Assembly (NCBI GenBank): GCA_017528425.1
Contig: JAFXOV010000064.1
Coordinates: 1 to 60,966 of the forward strand
Direction of reading: 5' to 3'
Source of the DNA: Elusimicrobiota bacterium
GTDB taxonomy: Bacteria > Elusimicrobiota > Endomicrobiia > Endomicrobiales > Endomicrobiaceae
Length of the DNA: 60,966 nucleotides
This document shows positions 51,840 through 60,915 of this stretch, piece after piece; positions within the stretch are counted from its first letter, which is position 1, and every line of letters starts with the position of its first letter. The notes below the pieces were generated by a model, which made no database searches, had not been told where the DNA came from, and saw only the letters and a program-made list of their open reading frames with translations. The position numbers and the translations under genes were made by a program.

Positions 51840-54578
51840 ATGATGAAAAAAACAGTTCTGCTTTTTACGGCGTTGATAGTTTTTTCTTCAATTTGTTTTG
51901 CCGTTCCGTCTCAACCTACAGACAAATCTTCTTTCAGCAACACAATTCCTACAGGTTCAATTCCTCCTGATCCGACTTTTATAACATCAAATATAACAAA
52001 TCCTATTCCTACAAATAAATTTTTTAATTCGGTAATAAATAATCCTTATCATAATTATTCATTAAATATGTACACATATCCGCAAGTTCTCAGAGCGGAA
52101 AGAACAGGCCTTTTAATAGAGTATCCGGAAATTATGTATTCGGCAGATAAAATAAATTATAAAGATAACGACTACGATGTTGGTGCCGATACAAAAGCAA
52201 ATACAATATCTGTTTCGATTTCAACAACAGTTTCAAACGGATATACTATTAATTTTCCGTCGGCAAAGTTAGACGGATATTCCGATTTTGCCGCTACAAT
52301 CAAATGGGAAAACGACGACGATTTTTGGATGAAATCAACGATAGTTCAAGGCTCTCCTTTTTCCTATTACGAATTTTGCAAAGGAGTATATCCTTCTATA
52401 GGTTTTCCGTACGAATGGGGAAATTATTGGGACGGTTCAACTCCCGGTTATACTTTATACGATGCCGGAACAGGTGAGCAAATAGAAGAATCTGTGCTGG
52501 AATATACAGCGGATGCAGCAATTTTACATGTTCATCTTACAACGAAAGATCTTTATTACGGAATATTTGTTCCTGCGGGAACAAAGTTTGTTCAAGACAG
52601 CAACAACTTGAGAGGAGGAACAAATTATTTCCCGTGGGTTAGAACTGTAATTAATTTTTCCGGAAATGAGAGATATATGTCTATAGCGCTTCTTCCCTCT
52701 GCAAGTTTGGAAGAAGCTGTTGAAGATATAAGCACATATTACAAATATGCTTATAATTTTGTTACCGACACTAAAGCAAATTGGGAAGTTTCTTCATCGG
52801 ATTATTCCTCACAAACAACATTTAATTTTATTACTGCAAAAAAAAGAACCGTTGCGGAACAACAAGAAGGTACAATATTTTGTTTATATCCTCACCAATA
52901 CAACAACGCTGTTTCGGTTAGTTATATAAACAACAAAACTTTTGATACTTTAAGAGGGAAATTAAAGGTAGCAAAAGGTACCGGCTTTTCAACAAAAGTT
53001 GAGTTCAAAGGAATAATTCCCTTTTTCCAGTATGATGTAGAAGATATAAAAGACGACTTAACTTTTTACTTAACAAATGATGCTAACGGAATAAAAATAG
53101 ATACGGATCCGTACTACGGGAACCCTTACAGAGCCGGAAAAGTTATTGCTAAACTTGCCAATCTTTTACCTATAGCGGATAATTTAAAAGACGATACCGT
53201 TAAAAAAAGTATTCTTATTAAACTAAAGGCATTACTTAAAGATTGGTTAACCTATTCCGCTAGTGAAACGGACAGATATTTTGCTTATGATACCATTTGG
53301 GGCGGTATTGAAGGAATAAGAGATAATGAATTTTATTCTTTTAGATACAACGATCATCATTTTCATTTCGGATATTTCATTTATTCTGCGGCAATTCTTG
53401 CAATGTACGATACAAGTTTTGCCAATGAATACGGACAAATGGTAAATCTTTTAATAAAGGATATTGCCAACACAACAAGAGACGATTCTAATTTCCCTTT
53501 CATGAGACATTTTGATTTTTATGAATCTCACAGTTGGGCAAACGGTATGGGCGGAGCGGACAATGGAGGAATAGATCAGGAATCTTCTTCCGAAGCCATG
53601 AATGCATGGAGCGCAATATATTTATGGGGCCTTGCTACCGGAAACAAAGAATATGAAAATCTCGGAATATACTTGTATTCCAACGAATATGAAGCAATCA
53701 AATATTATTATTTTGATATAGACGGAGAAATTCTAACCTCATCATATAACCACAATTCTATAGGAAGACTTTTCGGCGGGTTTGTTTCGTACGATTTGTT
53801 TTTCTATCCGATGATTCCTCAAACGATAAAAGGAATACAGGTTTTACCGATGACACCTGCAATGACATATTTAGCTTACGATAAATATTATCTTGATGAT
53901 TTTTATAGTCAATCCATAACCGAAAGCGGTGCTAATCAGGCTTTTTGGTACGATATTTGGTCAAGGCTCGTTGCTTTATATGATCCGCCGGAAGCAATAT
54001 CAAAATTTGATGCTTATAAAGAAACCGATCCTGAAGAAGGCAGCTCGATGAGTTTTACTTACCATTTCATAAATTTCTTTGATAAGTACGGAACACCGGA
54101 ATTTACACATACTGCCGATACGTCGAGTTATATGGTTTTGGAAAAAGACGGAATAAATACTTACTGTGCATATAATCCCGGCAGCAATTCAAAAAATGTT
54201 AAATTTTATAATTCTTCGGGAGAACTGTTAGGTTATTTACATGTACCGAGAAAATCTTTTGCAATGACACAAAAATTGTCGGAAAAAGTGCCGGGAGAAA
54301 AAATTTTGGTATATCCCATTCCTTATAAACCCAACAGCGGCGGAAAGTATGGCGGTGACGGAATATATTTTTCAAATATTGATGAAGGAACCAATATACA
54401 AATATTCAATATTGCAGGCGAAAAAGTCTTTGATAAAACGGTCGATGAGGATTCGGGAGAATTTTTATGGAATGCTAAAAATAATGCCGGTAACGATATT
54501 GCTTCCGGTGTGTATTTTTACTATATAAAAACGTCGGACGGTACAAAAGTAAAAGGTAAACTTGCCATAGAGAGATAA
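51840..54578 (+). CDS. secreted GH81 endo-beta-1,3-glucanase with FlgD/T9SS-like C-terminal domain
   Basis: The 912-aa product has a signal peptide (TVLLFTALIVFSSICFA) and a GH81 catalytic region: NKFFNSVINNPYHNYSLNMY at the N-terminus, NDHHFHFGYFIYSAAILAMY (D505) and GGIDQESSSEAMNAW (E581, E585) in the active site. It should cleave beta-1,3-glucans such as laminarin, callose or yeast wall glucan. The last ~90 residues, from ILVYPIPYKPNSGGKYGG to ASGVYFYYIKTSDGT, are a FlgD-like/type IX sorting-type domain, like that of the M6 protease. It lies between the unknown exported protein and the M23 gene, 3 bases from the latter. Confidence 0.88.
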   Translation: MMKKTVLLFTALIVFSSICFAVPSQPTDKSSFSNTIPTGSIPPDPTFITSNITNPIPTNKFFNSVINNPYHNYSLNMYTYPQVLRAERTGLLIEYPEIMYSADKINYKDNDYDVGADTKANTISVSISTTVSNGYTINFPSAKLDGYSDFAATIKWENDDDFWMKSTIVQGSPFSYYEFCKGVYPSIGFPYEWGNYWDGSTPGYTLYDAGTGEQIEESVLEYTADAAILHVHLTTKDLYYGIFVPAGTKFVQDSNNLRGGTNYFPWVRTVINFSGNERYMSIALLPSASLEEAVEDISTYYKYAYNFVTDTKANWEVSSSDYSSQTTFNFITAKKRTVAEQQEGTIFCLYPHQYNNAVSVSYINNKTFDTLRGKLKVAKGTGFSTKVEFKGIIPFFQYDVEDIKDDLTFYLTNDANGIKIDTDPYYGNPYRAGKVIAKLANLLPIADNLKDDTVKKSILIKLKALLKDWLTYSASETDRYFAYDTIWGGIEGIRDNEFYSFRYNDHHFHFGYFIYSAAILAMYDTSFANEYGQMVNLLIKDIANTTRDDSNFPFMRHFDFYESHSWANGMGGADNGGIDQESSSEAMNAWSAIYLWGLATGNKEYENLGIYLYSNEYEAIKYYYFDIDGEILTSSYNHNSIGRLFGGFVSYDLFFYPMIPQTIKGIQVLPMTPAMTYLAYDKYYLDDFYSQSITESGANQAFWYDIWSRLVALYDPPEAISKFDAYKETDPEEGSSMSFTYHFINFFDKYGTPEFTHTADTSSYMVLEKDGINTYCAYNPGSNSKNVKFYNSSGELLGYLHVPRKSFAMTQKLSEKVPGEKILVYPIPYKPNSGGKYGGDGIYFSNIDEGTNIQIFNIAGEKVFDKTVDEDSGEFLWNAKNNAGNDIASGVYFYYIKTSDGTKVKGKLAIER

Positions 54579-54581
54579 AAA

Positions 54582-55520
54582 ATGAAAAATATTATTATAA
54601 GATGGTCTGTTTTTTTTGTTTGTTTATTTGTTGTTTATTTTGTTGCAAATGCAAAAGTTCATGCAATAGCACAAGCTAATTTACAATCCGCAATGGTTGT
54701 GAATTTGCCGCAATACACAAAACAAGAACTTCTTGATGACGTTCAAGCAAGAATGAAATATATGCTTACAAGAACAAAAGGGGTAAAATTCTTTATACAT
54801 AAAGTAAAAAGAAGAGAAAATCTTTGGGGTATAGCTAAACAACACGGATATTCCGTTCATACCGTAATAGGCTGCAATCCTCAAATGAAAACATATAATG
54901 TAAGTATCAACGAAAAATTGTTAATGCCTTCAAGAGGCGGCAGTCTTCATCCGGTAAGCCAAACAGATACGTGGAAATCTATAGCGGAAAAATACGATAT
55001 AGATGAAACGATCTTAAAAGAAACAAATATCGGTATTAAAGATTTATCAAAAGAATTTTATGTTTTTATTCCAGGCAAAAAACCTGCGGTTGATTTGTTA
55101 AACGAATCTATGCAGGAAAAATATGCTTTAAGAGATTTGTTCAGATCTCCTCTTGCAGGCAGACTTTCGAGCACGTTCGGAACAAGAAGACATCCTGTAA
55201 CCGGTAAAGTAAGTAAACACGGCGGAATAGATATTGCGGTTAAAACAGGAACTCTTGTAGGGGCTGCGGCAGATGGTATAGTTACCGTTGCAAGTACTAA
55301 TGTAGGTCATTACGGAACGGCAGTTTTTATTGATCATCAAAACGGATATATAACTCATTACGGACACTTATCTAAAATTCTTGTCAGGGTAGGGCAAAAA
55401 GTCAGAGCAGGCCAGATTATAGCCAAGAGCGGTTCTACGGGAAGATCTACGGGGCCGCACTTACATTTTACCGTCAAGAAAAACGGTGTAAGTTTAGATC
55501 CGTTAAAGTTTTTATGGTAA
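54582..55520 (+). CDS. LysM and M23 metallopeptidase (cell-wall endopeptidase or activator)
   Basis: The 312-aa product has an N-terminal membrane or signal segment (WSVFFVCLFVVYFVANA) and two LysM-like units (HKVKRRENLWGIAKQHGYSV at about 70-115, then HPVSQTDTWKSIAEKYDIDE). The LytM domain has zinc-site patterns H213-G-G-I-D217, YGHLS and H293-L-H295. Such proteins cut peptide crosslinks of peptidoglycan, or act as NlpD-like activators if inactive; here the residues look intact. It is last in the CheY-like run and is followed by a terminator. Confidence 0.92.
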   Translation: MKNIIIRWSVFFVCLFVVYFVANAKVHAIAQANLQSAMVVNLPQYTKQELLDDVQARMKYMLTRTKGVKFFIHKVKRRENLWGIAKQHGYSVHTVIGCNPQMKTYNVSINEKLLMPSRGGSLHPVSQTDTWKSIAEKYDIDETILKETNIGIKDLSKEFYVFIPGKKPAVDLLNESMQEKYALRDLFRSPLAGRLSSTFGTRRHPVTGKVSKHGGIDIAVKTGTLVGAAADGIVTVASTNVGHYGTAVFIDHQNGYITHYGHLSKILVRVGQKVRAGQIIAKSGSTGRSTGPHLHFTVKKNGVSLDPLKFLW

Positions 55521-55545
55521 CGAAAAGATATTTTATAATTAATGT

Positions 55546-55575
55546 AAAAACGGGAAATTTTTTCTTCCCGTTTTT
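55546..55575. terminator. bidirectional terminator between M23 and response-regulator genes
   Basis: AAAAACGGGAA (55546-55556) pairs with TTCCCGTTTTT (55565-55575) with an 8-base loop. T-rich sequence follows on both strands, so it can end both convergent transcription units. Confidence 0.88.
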
Positions 55576-56608
55576 ATTTTGTTAAATTTTCGAGAATTAA
55601 ATTTTTTACCTGTTCGGTAACATTTCGTTTAGGCGAAGAAAATACTGTTTTTATTATCAAGTCTGCAGTCAAATCTTTAGCTTTTAAAAATTTCGTGTAT
55701 CTGTTGGCATTTTTTAAATCGAGTCCGCTGATATCGGTAGAATCGGTAAACACCGCAAATGTTTGTATGAAAGGTCTGTAAAATTCGTCGCGAATATTAA
55801 AATTATTTTCTTTTAATATCTTTTCTATTTTTTTACTTACTTGCTTAAATTGATTATCTGTTTGTTCAAAAAGATTTCTTCTTTTTTCGGATAGAACTTC
55901 TTTTTCGTCGATTATTATTTTTGTGTCTTCATTTACTCCGCCTACCAACTTTGCATTAGGGAAATATTTTGTTTCAAATATTAAAACCGCAAAAGGTAAT
56001 GGAGGTTTTGTAAAAGCAATAACGTCTATTTCTTGCCCGAATACAACCACATTTTTCTTGGGTGATAAAATAACTTTATTAAACCGAGATATTTTATTAA
56101 ATATTTCTTCTTCAAACATTCTTCCCGCACCGTTTTGAGATTGCTGTTTGCTGTCCAACATAGAATTTAAAATAGTGTTTTTCGATTGCAACTCCTGGAC
56201 GGTTTTGTTTAACGAACTTTCCTGTGCTCTAAGAGCTTTTTTTATTTTTACTATAAGTTCTGTTTCTGTTACAGGTTTGGACATAAAATCGAAAATCATA
56301 TCTCCGGCAACTTCTGTTACCGACTCTCCGTAAGTTTTTTCCATTGCCGATAACAAAATAACTTGTACGGAAGGTGCGGTTTGTTTTATAAACGGCAAGA
56401 TATCTATTCCTGTTTCGCCTAAACCGAAATGAATATCCAAAATCAAAAGATTAATTGTGTTTGGATTATTAAGTAAAAATTTTTTTATTTCAAGTGTCGA
56501 AGAAAATTGTTTTACTTCAACATTATCAAAATGTTTAAGAATAGTTCTTTCAAGAGCATTTCTTATGTTTGAATCATCATCGGTTAAAGCAATAATTTTC
56601 TTCTCCAT
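55574..56608 (-). CDS. response regulator with a NERD (nuclease-related) output domain
   Basis: The 344-aa product has a receiver domain (residues 1-125: acidic DDD at 10-12, phosphoacceptor D58 in LLILDIHF, K111 in FMSKPV), a coiled-coil linker (about 125-158) and a C-terminal region. That region (160-340) resembles the NERD domain: G-x-M-F-E-E-E-I at 162-169, then D195 in QEIDVIAF and E212-T-K214 in LIFETKY, a D/E-x-K arrangement like PD-(D/E)XK nucleases. It lacks a DNA-binding helix-turn-helix. AAGGAGAAC precedes the ATG. The kinase gene is 9 bases upstream, so they form one two-component system. Confidence 0.75.
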   Translation of the reverse strand: MEKKIIALTDDDSNIRNALERTILKHFDNVEVKQFSSTLEIKKFLLNNPNTINLLILDIHFGLGETGIDILPFIKQTAPSVQVILLSAMEKTYGESVTEVAGDMIFDFMSKPVTETELIVKIKKALRAQESSLNKTVQELQSKNTILNSMLDSKQQSQNGAGRMFEEEIFNKISRFNKVILSPKKNVVVFGQEIDVIAFTKPPLPFAVLIFETKYFPNAKLVGGVNEDTKIIIDEKEVLSEKRRNLFEQTDNQFKQVSKKIEKILKENNFNIRDEFYRPFIQTFAVFTDSTDISGLDLKNANRYTKFLKAKDLTADLIIKTVFSSPKRNVTEQVKNLILENLTK

Positions 56609-56617
56609 TTGTTCTCC

Positions 56618-58624
56618 TTAAATTTTATACATAGGAATTGAAATGTTTGTTTTCAACCCTTTTTCACTGTTTTCTACAACATTTGCAGCTGTTATTTTAC
56701 CATTTAATATAGATACAAAATAAGCGGTATGGATAGTTCCTTCTCCCAACCTCTTACCTTTTGAACTTTCAATTTGTTCTTTATAAAGTTTTTGTAATTT
56801 TGTTTCTTCGACACCGCCCGCATTATCCGTAACGGATATTATTAAATTTTTTAAATCCTGTGACATTTTTAACGAAACATTTAATTTTGCAACAAAATTA
56901 TCGTCGAGCAACAATTTTTGTAAAGCAAATATGGAATTATCTAAGATATTATTTATGGCAACAAAAATTAATCTGTTCGTATAACAATAAAATTTTGTTA
57001 TATCTTCATCAAACTTGTTTAAATTTATTTTTATATACGGAGCTAATTTTAAATTGTAAAATTCTATTTGATTCTCTATCTGTTCCTGAATATACGAAAC
57101 AGTATTTTTAGACAGCTTTCCTGTTCCCAGCTCTTCAATATGTTCTCTTGTGTTTTTTTGATTTTCCAAAATGGCATCTTTGTAGGGTTTTACTATTTTT
57201 TCGTAAACTTCAGATAATAAATCGTTGAATCCCGTATTGGTTTTTTCAAGTTCGTTTATTAAATCGTGTCTGCTGCTTCTCAAAAGTTCAACCGTATCTT
57301 GTGACCAGTTAAGTTCCAACGCCTGAAGTTTTTGTCTTTGCGTATCGAAAGAATCTGAAATTTCGGTAATGGTTTGCTTCTTTATTAACTCATTTTCAAG
57401 TGTTATATCTCTGGTCATATTGTTGTTATGTTTGTCTATCAAAATAAATGTTACGATAAGGATTATAAGCCACAAAAAATTGCTTACGTTTGCAGGGGAA
57501 ACAGAATTTGACTGATAGTATCTTATAGGTGTTATTCCCGTCAAATTTATAATGATGGAAATGTATATCAAAACAATAACAATCGAAACCAAAAATAATG
57601 TCAATATAAAATTCATAATATCGGAATCAAACTCTTTTTTATTTAAAATGTTTCTTTGTAAATAACTGAAATCAAATGAGTTTTTGCGAACGGGAATCAA
57701 TATTTTCAAAAATAGCAACAATATTATTATAATCAGCGGAATAGAAATCATTTCCAGAAAGATAAAACCTTGAACGGAATTTGCCGAAATATCAGTCATA
57801 ATGTTAGTCAGTATTGTATTCGAAACGGATTTTACGGTGGTAATGTATATGTATCCGGTAATAACGAAAATTATAAATTCTACTATGGATATATTTGCCA
57901 TACAAATTTTGAACCAAAAGATATTATTGTTTTTTACTTTTTGTTGATAATGTTGAGTAAACATTGTTGTGTTATATTTTAATATTGTCATTGAAATTAT
58001 AGAACCTATGAATACTGTAACTATAATGTTTGGAATTTCTATAAATGTTTCCGCAATGTAGTTTGCTATTATGGATAAATATCCGGAATTATCAATAAGA
58101 AACATATTTCTGAACAGTTCCGTAAAATAAATGGAATAAGGTTGTTTAAATATTGCATCATGAAAAATTACATTTTTTACTATAGAAGACGGTATGGATA
58201 TTATAAGACCTGCGGCTATGGCTGCAAACAGAACAAACTTTATAACTATAAGAAATATTTGTTTAAAGTTATTTTTATTTTTGCTTTTTGTGTTGAATAT
58301 TATAAGGTTTCCGGTTTCGGCAAGCCAACCCCAAACAAGAGCTCCCGTCATATTTATAACGGCAACATAAATAAAATGGGGAGAAGTTATGTTTGATAAT
58401 ACAATAGGAGTTGCAATTGCGGCAATGAGTGCCCAAATAGTTCCGAGCGTCATTGCAACAACAAAAGTTCCTACCATATCGAAAGTCAAAAATCTGTAAC
58501 TGTTTTCGTAAACGAAACTGTGTCCTGCCCAATTTAACAATACGGCAAAACAAGTTATAAGAATATGAAATCTTTTCTTATAAAAAGAATCATACATATC
58601 TAAAAGAATATCTTTTATATTCAT
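56618..58624 (-). CDS. membrane sensor histidine kinase
   Basis: The product (668 aa from the chosen start) has about ten membrane helices. The first five (FLTFDMVGTFVVAMTLGTIW, MTGALVWGWLAE) look like an ECF-transporter S-component-type sensor, followed by a second helical block (to about 400). A coiled-coil region then leads to the H-box-like SSRHDLINELEKT and an HATPase domain with N box FVAINNILDNSIFALQ, G1 box SVTDNAGGVEE and RLGEGTIHTAYFV. The ATG at 58750 would run through tRNA-Asp, so the ATG at 58624 is chosen, though no ribosome binding site is seen. Its partner is the NERD response regulator. Confidence 0.82.
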   Translation of the reverse strand: MNIKDILLDMYDSFYKKRFHILITCFAVLLNWAGHSFVYENSYRFLTFDMVGTFVVAMTLGTIWALIAAIATPIVLSNITSPHFIYVAVINMTGALVWGWLAETGNLIIFNTKSKNKNNFKQIFLIVIKFVLFAAIAAGLIISIPSSIVKNVIFHDAIFKQPYSIYFTELFRNMFLIDNSGYLSIIANYIAETFIEIPNIIVTVFIGSIISMTILKYNTTMFTQHYQQKVKNNNIFWFKICMANISIVEFIIFVITGYIYITTVKSVSNTILTNIMTDISANSVQGFIFLEMISIPLIIIILLLFLKILIPVRKNSFDFSYLQRNILNKKEFDSDIMNFILTLFLVSIVIVLIYISIIINLTGITPIRYYQSNSVSPANVSNFLWLIILIVTFILIDKHNNNMTRDITLENELIKKQTITEISDSFDTQRQKLQALELNWSQDTVELLRSSRHDLINELEKTNTGFNDLLSEVYEKIVKPYKDAILENQKNTREHIEELGTGKLSKNTVSYIQEQIENQIEFYNLKLAPYIKINLNKFDEDITKFYCYTNRLIFVAINNILDNSIFALQKLLLDDNFVAKLNVSLKMSQDLKNLIISVTDNAGGVEETKLQKLYKEQIESSKGKRLGEGTIHTAYFVSILNGKITAANVVENSEKGLKTNISIPMYKI

Positions 58625-58670
58625 ATTAATATGATAGGAATAAAAAGAAAATTTTGCAAGATATAAAAAT

Positions 58671-58700
58671 TTGACAAAAAGATTAATATTGTTGTATAAT
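58671..58700 (+). promoter_or_regulatory. promoter of tRNA-Asp
   Basis: TTGACA (58671-58676), 18 bases, TATAAT (58695-58700); both boxes are perfect. The tRNA starts at 58723. Confidence 0.85.
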
Positions 58701-58722
58701 ACCCAAACAAGTTTTTGGCTTT

Positions 58723-58801
58723 GGGAATGTGGTGTAGCCTGGTTTAACACACTGCCCTGTCAAGGCAGAGACCGCGGGTTCAAATCCCGTCGTTCCCGCC
58801 A
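58723..58801 (+). tRNA. tRNA-Asp (anticodon GTC), CCA encoded
   Basis: The cloverleaf folds: acceptor GGGAATG with CGTTCCC, anticodon stem CTGCC/GGCAG with loop CTGTCAA (GTC at 58759-58761), T arm GCGGG-TTCAAAT-CCCGT, then discriminator G and CCA at 58799-58801. A terminator follows. Confidence 0.95.
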
Positions 58802-58813
58802 AAACTTAAATAA

Positions 58814-58850
58814 AAGTCCTTTCTTACTTTAGATAGGGCTTATTTTTTTT
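58814..58850 (+). terminator. terminator after tRNA-Asp
   Basis: AAGTCCT (58814-58820) pairs with AGGGCTT (58835-58841, one G-T pair), followed by ATTTTTTTT. It lies only 10 bases before the suhB-like start, so suhB is probably transcribed in part by read-through or from a promoter not recognised. Confidence 0.7.
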
Positions 58851-58859
58851 GGTGATAGT

Positions 58860-59657
58860 ATGAAATTCGATAAATTTACCAATGTAGCTGTTGAAAGCGC
58901 ACATAAAGGTGCCGAAGTATTGTTAAAATATTTTAACAATATTAAGAAAATAGAATATAAAGGCAGAATAGATCCGGTAACAGTAGCGGACAAAACTTCT
59001 CAAAAAGCCATAATCGATAACATAAAACAATATTTCCCTTTACATAATATTATTGCCGAAGAACAAGATGCAACTTTAGCACAAAACAGTAACGATTATT
59101 GTTGGATTATAGACCCGTTAGACGGTACGGTAAACTATATTCATGGTGTTCCGAATTTTGCAATATCTATAGGACTGAAATATAAAAACGAAATAATATC
59201 CGGCGTAATATATGCTCCCGCCTTAAAAGAAATGTTTGTCGCTCAAAAAGGTAAAGGTGCTTATTTAAACAATAAAAAAATTACCGTTTCAAAAATAAAA
59301 GAAATGGTAAGAGCGTTACCGGTAACAGGTTTTCCTTACTACGTAAAAGAAAAACCCAACAGAGTAATAAAAAACTTTAAAAATGTAATGCTTGAAACTC
59401 AAGGGCTCAGAAGGTTCGGTGCTGCCGCTATAGATTTGGCTTACGTTGCTTGCGGAAGATTCGATTTCTTTTGGGAAGAAGGTTTAAAACCTTGGGATGT
59501 AGCTGCCGGTATTGTTATATTGAAAGAAGCAGGTGGAAAAATAACCGATTTTTCCGGCGGTAAAGATTTTCTCTTTGGTAAAACAATAGTTGCTTCAAAC
59601 AAAATATTACATAAAGATATATTAAAGGTATTAAATGAAACAGGAAAAAGTAAATAA
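58860..59657 (+). CDS. suhB: inositol-monophosphatase family phosphatase
   Basis: The 265-aa product has the family motifs: E98-type acidic site in HNIIAEEQDA, WIIDPLDGTVNYIHGVPNFA (metal-binding DPLDGT) and KPWDVAAGIVILKEAGGKI. It dephosphorylates inositol phosphate or related sugar phosphates such as fructose 1,6-bisphosphate or NADP; SuhB also has a role in rRNA transcription in other bacteria. The next gene, nth, starts 23 bases inside its 3' end. Confidence 0.9.
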   Translation: MKFDKFTNVAVESAHKGAEVLLKYFNNIKKIEYKGRIDPVTVADKTSQKAIIDNIKQYFPLHNIIAEEQDATLAQNSNDYCWIIDPLDGTVNYIHGVPNFAISIGLKYKNEIISGVIYAPALKEMFVAQKGKGAYLNNKKITVSKIKEMVRALPVTGFPYYVKEKPNRVIKNFKNVMLETQGLRRFGAAAIDLAYVACGRFDFFWEEGLKPWDVAAGIVILKEAGGKITDFSGGKDFLFGKTIVASNKILHKDILKVLNETGKSK

Positions 59658-60267
59658 AATCATTAAGATACTTGAAAAAGAATATGGTGATGTTGATATT
59701 GCACTTCACTTTTCAAACGTGTTTGAACTTATGGTTGCAACCATACTTTCGGCGCAATGTACGGACAAAAGAGTAAATATTGTAACTTCTACATTATTTA
59801 AAAAGTATAAAACAATAAAAGATTACGCTAATGCAGATTTAAAAGAGTTTGAAAACGATATAAAATCTACCGGTTTTTACAGAAATAAAGCAAAAAATAT
59901 TATAGAAACGGCAAACATAGTATTAAATAAGTTTGACGGCGTTGTTCCCAAAACAATGGAAGAACTTATAACCCTTAAAGGCGTGGCAAGAAAGACTGCA
60001 AATATAGTTTTAGGCAGCGGATACGGAATAAATGTGGGGATAGCGGTTGATACACATGTTATCAGATTAACTAATTTAATAGGATTATCAAAAAATTCCG
60101 ATCCGAAAAAAATTGAACAAGATTTAATGAAAATCATTCCGAAAAAATATTGGAAAAATATTTCTTTTATGATACAAACATTGGGCAGAAGAGTATGTAT
60201 AGCAAGAAGACCGAAATGTGATATTTGCCCGATAAAAGAATTGTGCAATCACTATAAAAAGAGATAG
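59635..60267 (+). CDS. nth: endonuclease III (DNA glycosylase/AP lyase)
   Basis: The 210-aa repair enzyme removes oxidised pyrimidines. The helix-hairpin-helix region is LITLKGVARKTANIVLGSGY with catalytic K120; D139 follows in GIAVDTHVIRL. The 4Fe-4S cluster ligands are in CIARRPKCDICPIKELC. It overlaps suhB by 23 bases and is followed by the YbaK-like gene after 6 bases. Confidence 0.96.
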   Translation: MKQEKVNKIIKILEKEYGDVDIALHFSNVFELMVATILSAQCTDKRVNIVTSTLFKKYKTIKDYANADLKEFENDIKSTGFYRNKAKNIIETANIVLNKFDGVVPKTMEELITLKGVARKTANIVLGSGYGINVGIAVDTHVIRLTNLIGLSKNSDPKKIEQDLMKIIPKKYWKNISFMIQTLGRRVCIARRPKCDICPIKELCNHYKKR

Positions 60268-60273
60268 ATAAAT

Positions 60274-60759
60274 ATGTCCATAGAAAAAGTAAAAGAATAT
60301 TTTAAACAGTTTAATATAGAAGATAAAATAAAAGAGTTTGACGTATCAAGTGCGACTGTAGAACTTGCAGCTAAAGCATTGAATTGTGAACCCGGTAGGA
60401 TTGCAAAATCTCTTTCTTTTAAAATTGCTGACAACAAAGCTGTTATTGTTGTTGCAGCGGGTGATGTCAGAGTTGATAACAAAAAGTTTAAAAGCTTTTT
60501 TCAAAAAAAATTAAAGATGTTGTCCGGTTATGAAGTAAAATTTTTTACGGGACACGAAATCGGCGGCGTATGTCCGTTTGCCGTAAATAATGGTACGGAT
60601 GTGTATCTGGATGTTTCTCTTAAAAGGTTTGGTGCTGTTTTCCCGGCATGCGGAAGTTCCAACAGCGCAATAGAATTCACAATGGAAGAACTTGAAAAAT
60701 ATTCGTCAAATTTTAAGCAGTGGGTTGATGTTTGTACCCAACCGCAACAACAAGTATAG
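60274..60759 (+). CDS. YbaK/EbsC-family aminoacyl-tRNA deacylase
   Basis: The 161-aa product is a YbaK-type editing domain, probably clearing mischarged Cys-tRNA-Pro or Ala-tRNA-Pro. Motifs: SSATVELAAKALNCEPGRIA, SLSFKIADNKAVIVVAAGDV, TGHEIGGVCPFAV and YLDVSLKRFGAVFPACGSSN. It lies in a row with nth and upstream of tRNA-Cys, a suggestive but unproven link to cysteine editing. Confidence 0.92.
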   Translation: MSIEKVKEYFKQFNIEDKIKEFDVSSATVELAAKALNCEPGRIAKSLSFKIADNKAVIVVAAGDVRVDNKKFKSFFQKKLKMLSGYEVKFFTGHEIGGVCPFAVNNGTDVYLDVSLKRFGAVFPACGSSNSAIEFTMEELEKYSSNFKQWVDVCTQPQQQV

Positions 60760-60831
60760 TAATACTTAATTGACTGTTTTTTAATATTTTTATATACTTT
60801 ACAAGCTTTATTTGTTATGAATAGTAAAAAT

Positions 60832-60905
60832 GGTGCGATGCCCGAGTTGGTTAAGGGGACGGTCTGCAAAACCGCCTTGCATCGGTTCGAATCCGATTCG
60901 CACCT
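60832..60905 (+). tRNA. tRNA-Cys (anticodon GCA)
   Basis: Acceptor GGTGCGA pairs with TCGCACC; anticodon loop CTGCAAA gives GCA at 60866-60868; T loop TTCGAAT is normal. The discriminator base is T, as in bacterial tRNA-Cys. CCA is not encoded; a T-rich tract follows directly. Confidence 0.95.
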
Positions 60906-60915
60906 TTTTTATTTT

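Noticed and set aside
58625-58750. N-terminal extension of the histidine kinase
   Set aside because: It would overlap the tRNA-Asp gene and its promoter on the other strand; the sequence has no kinase similarity, and the membrane domain starts after the ATG at 58624.
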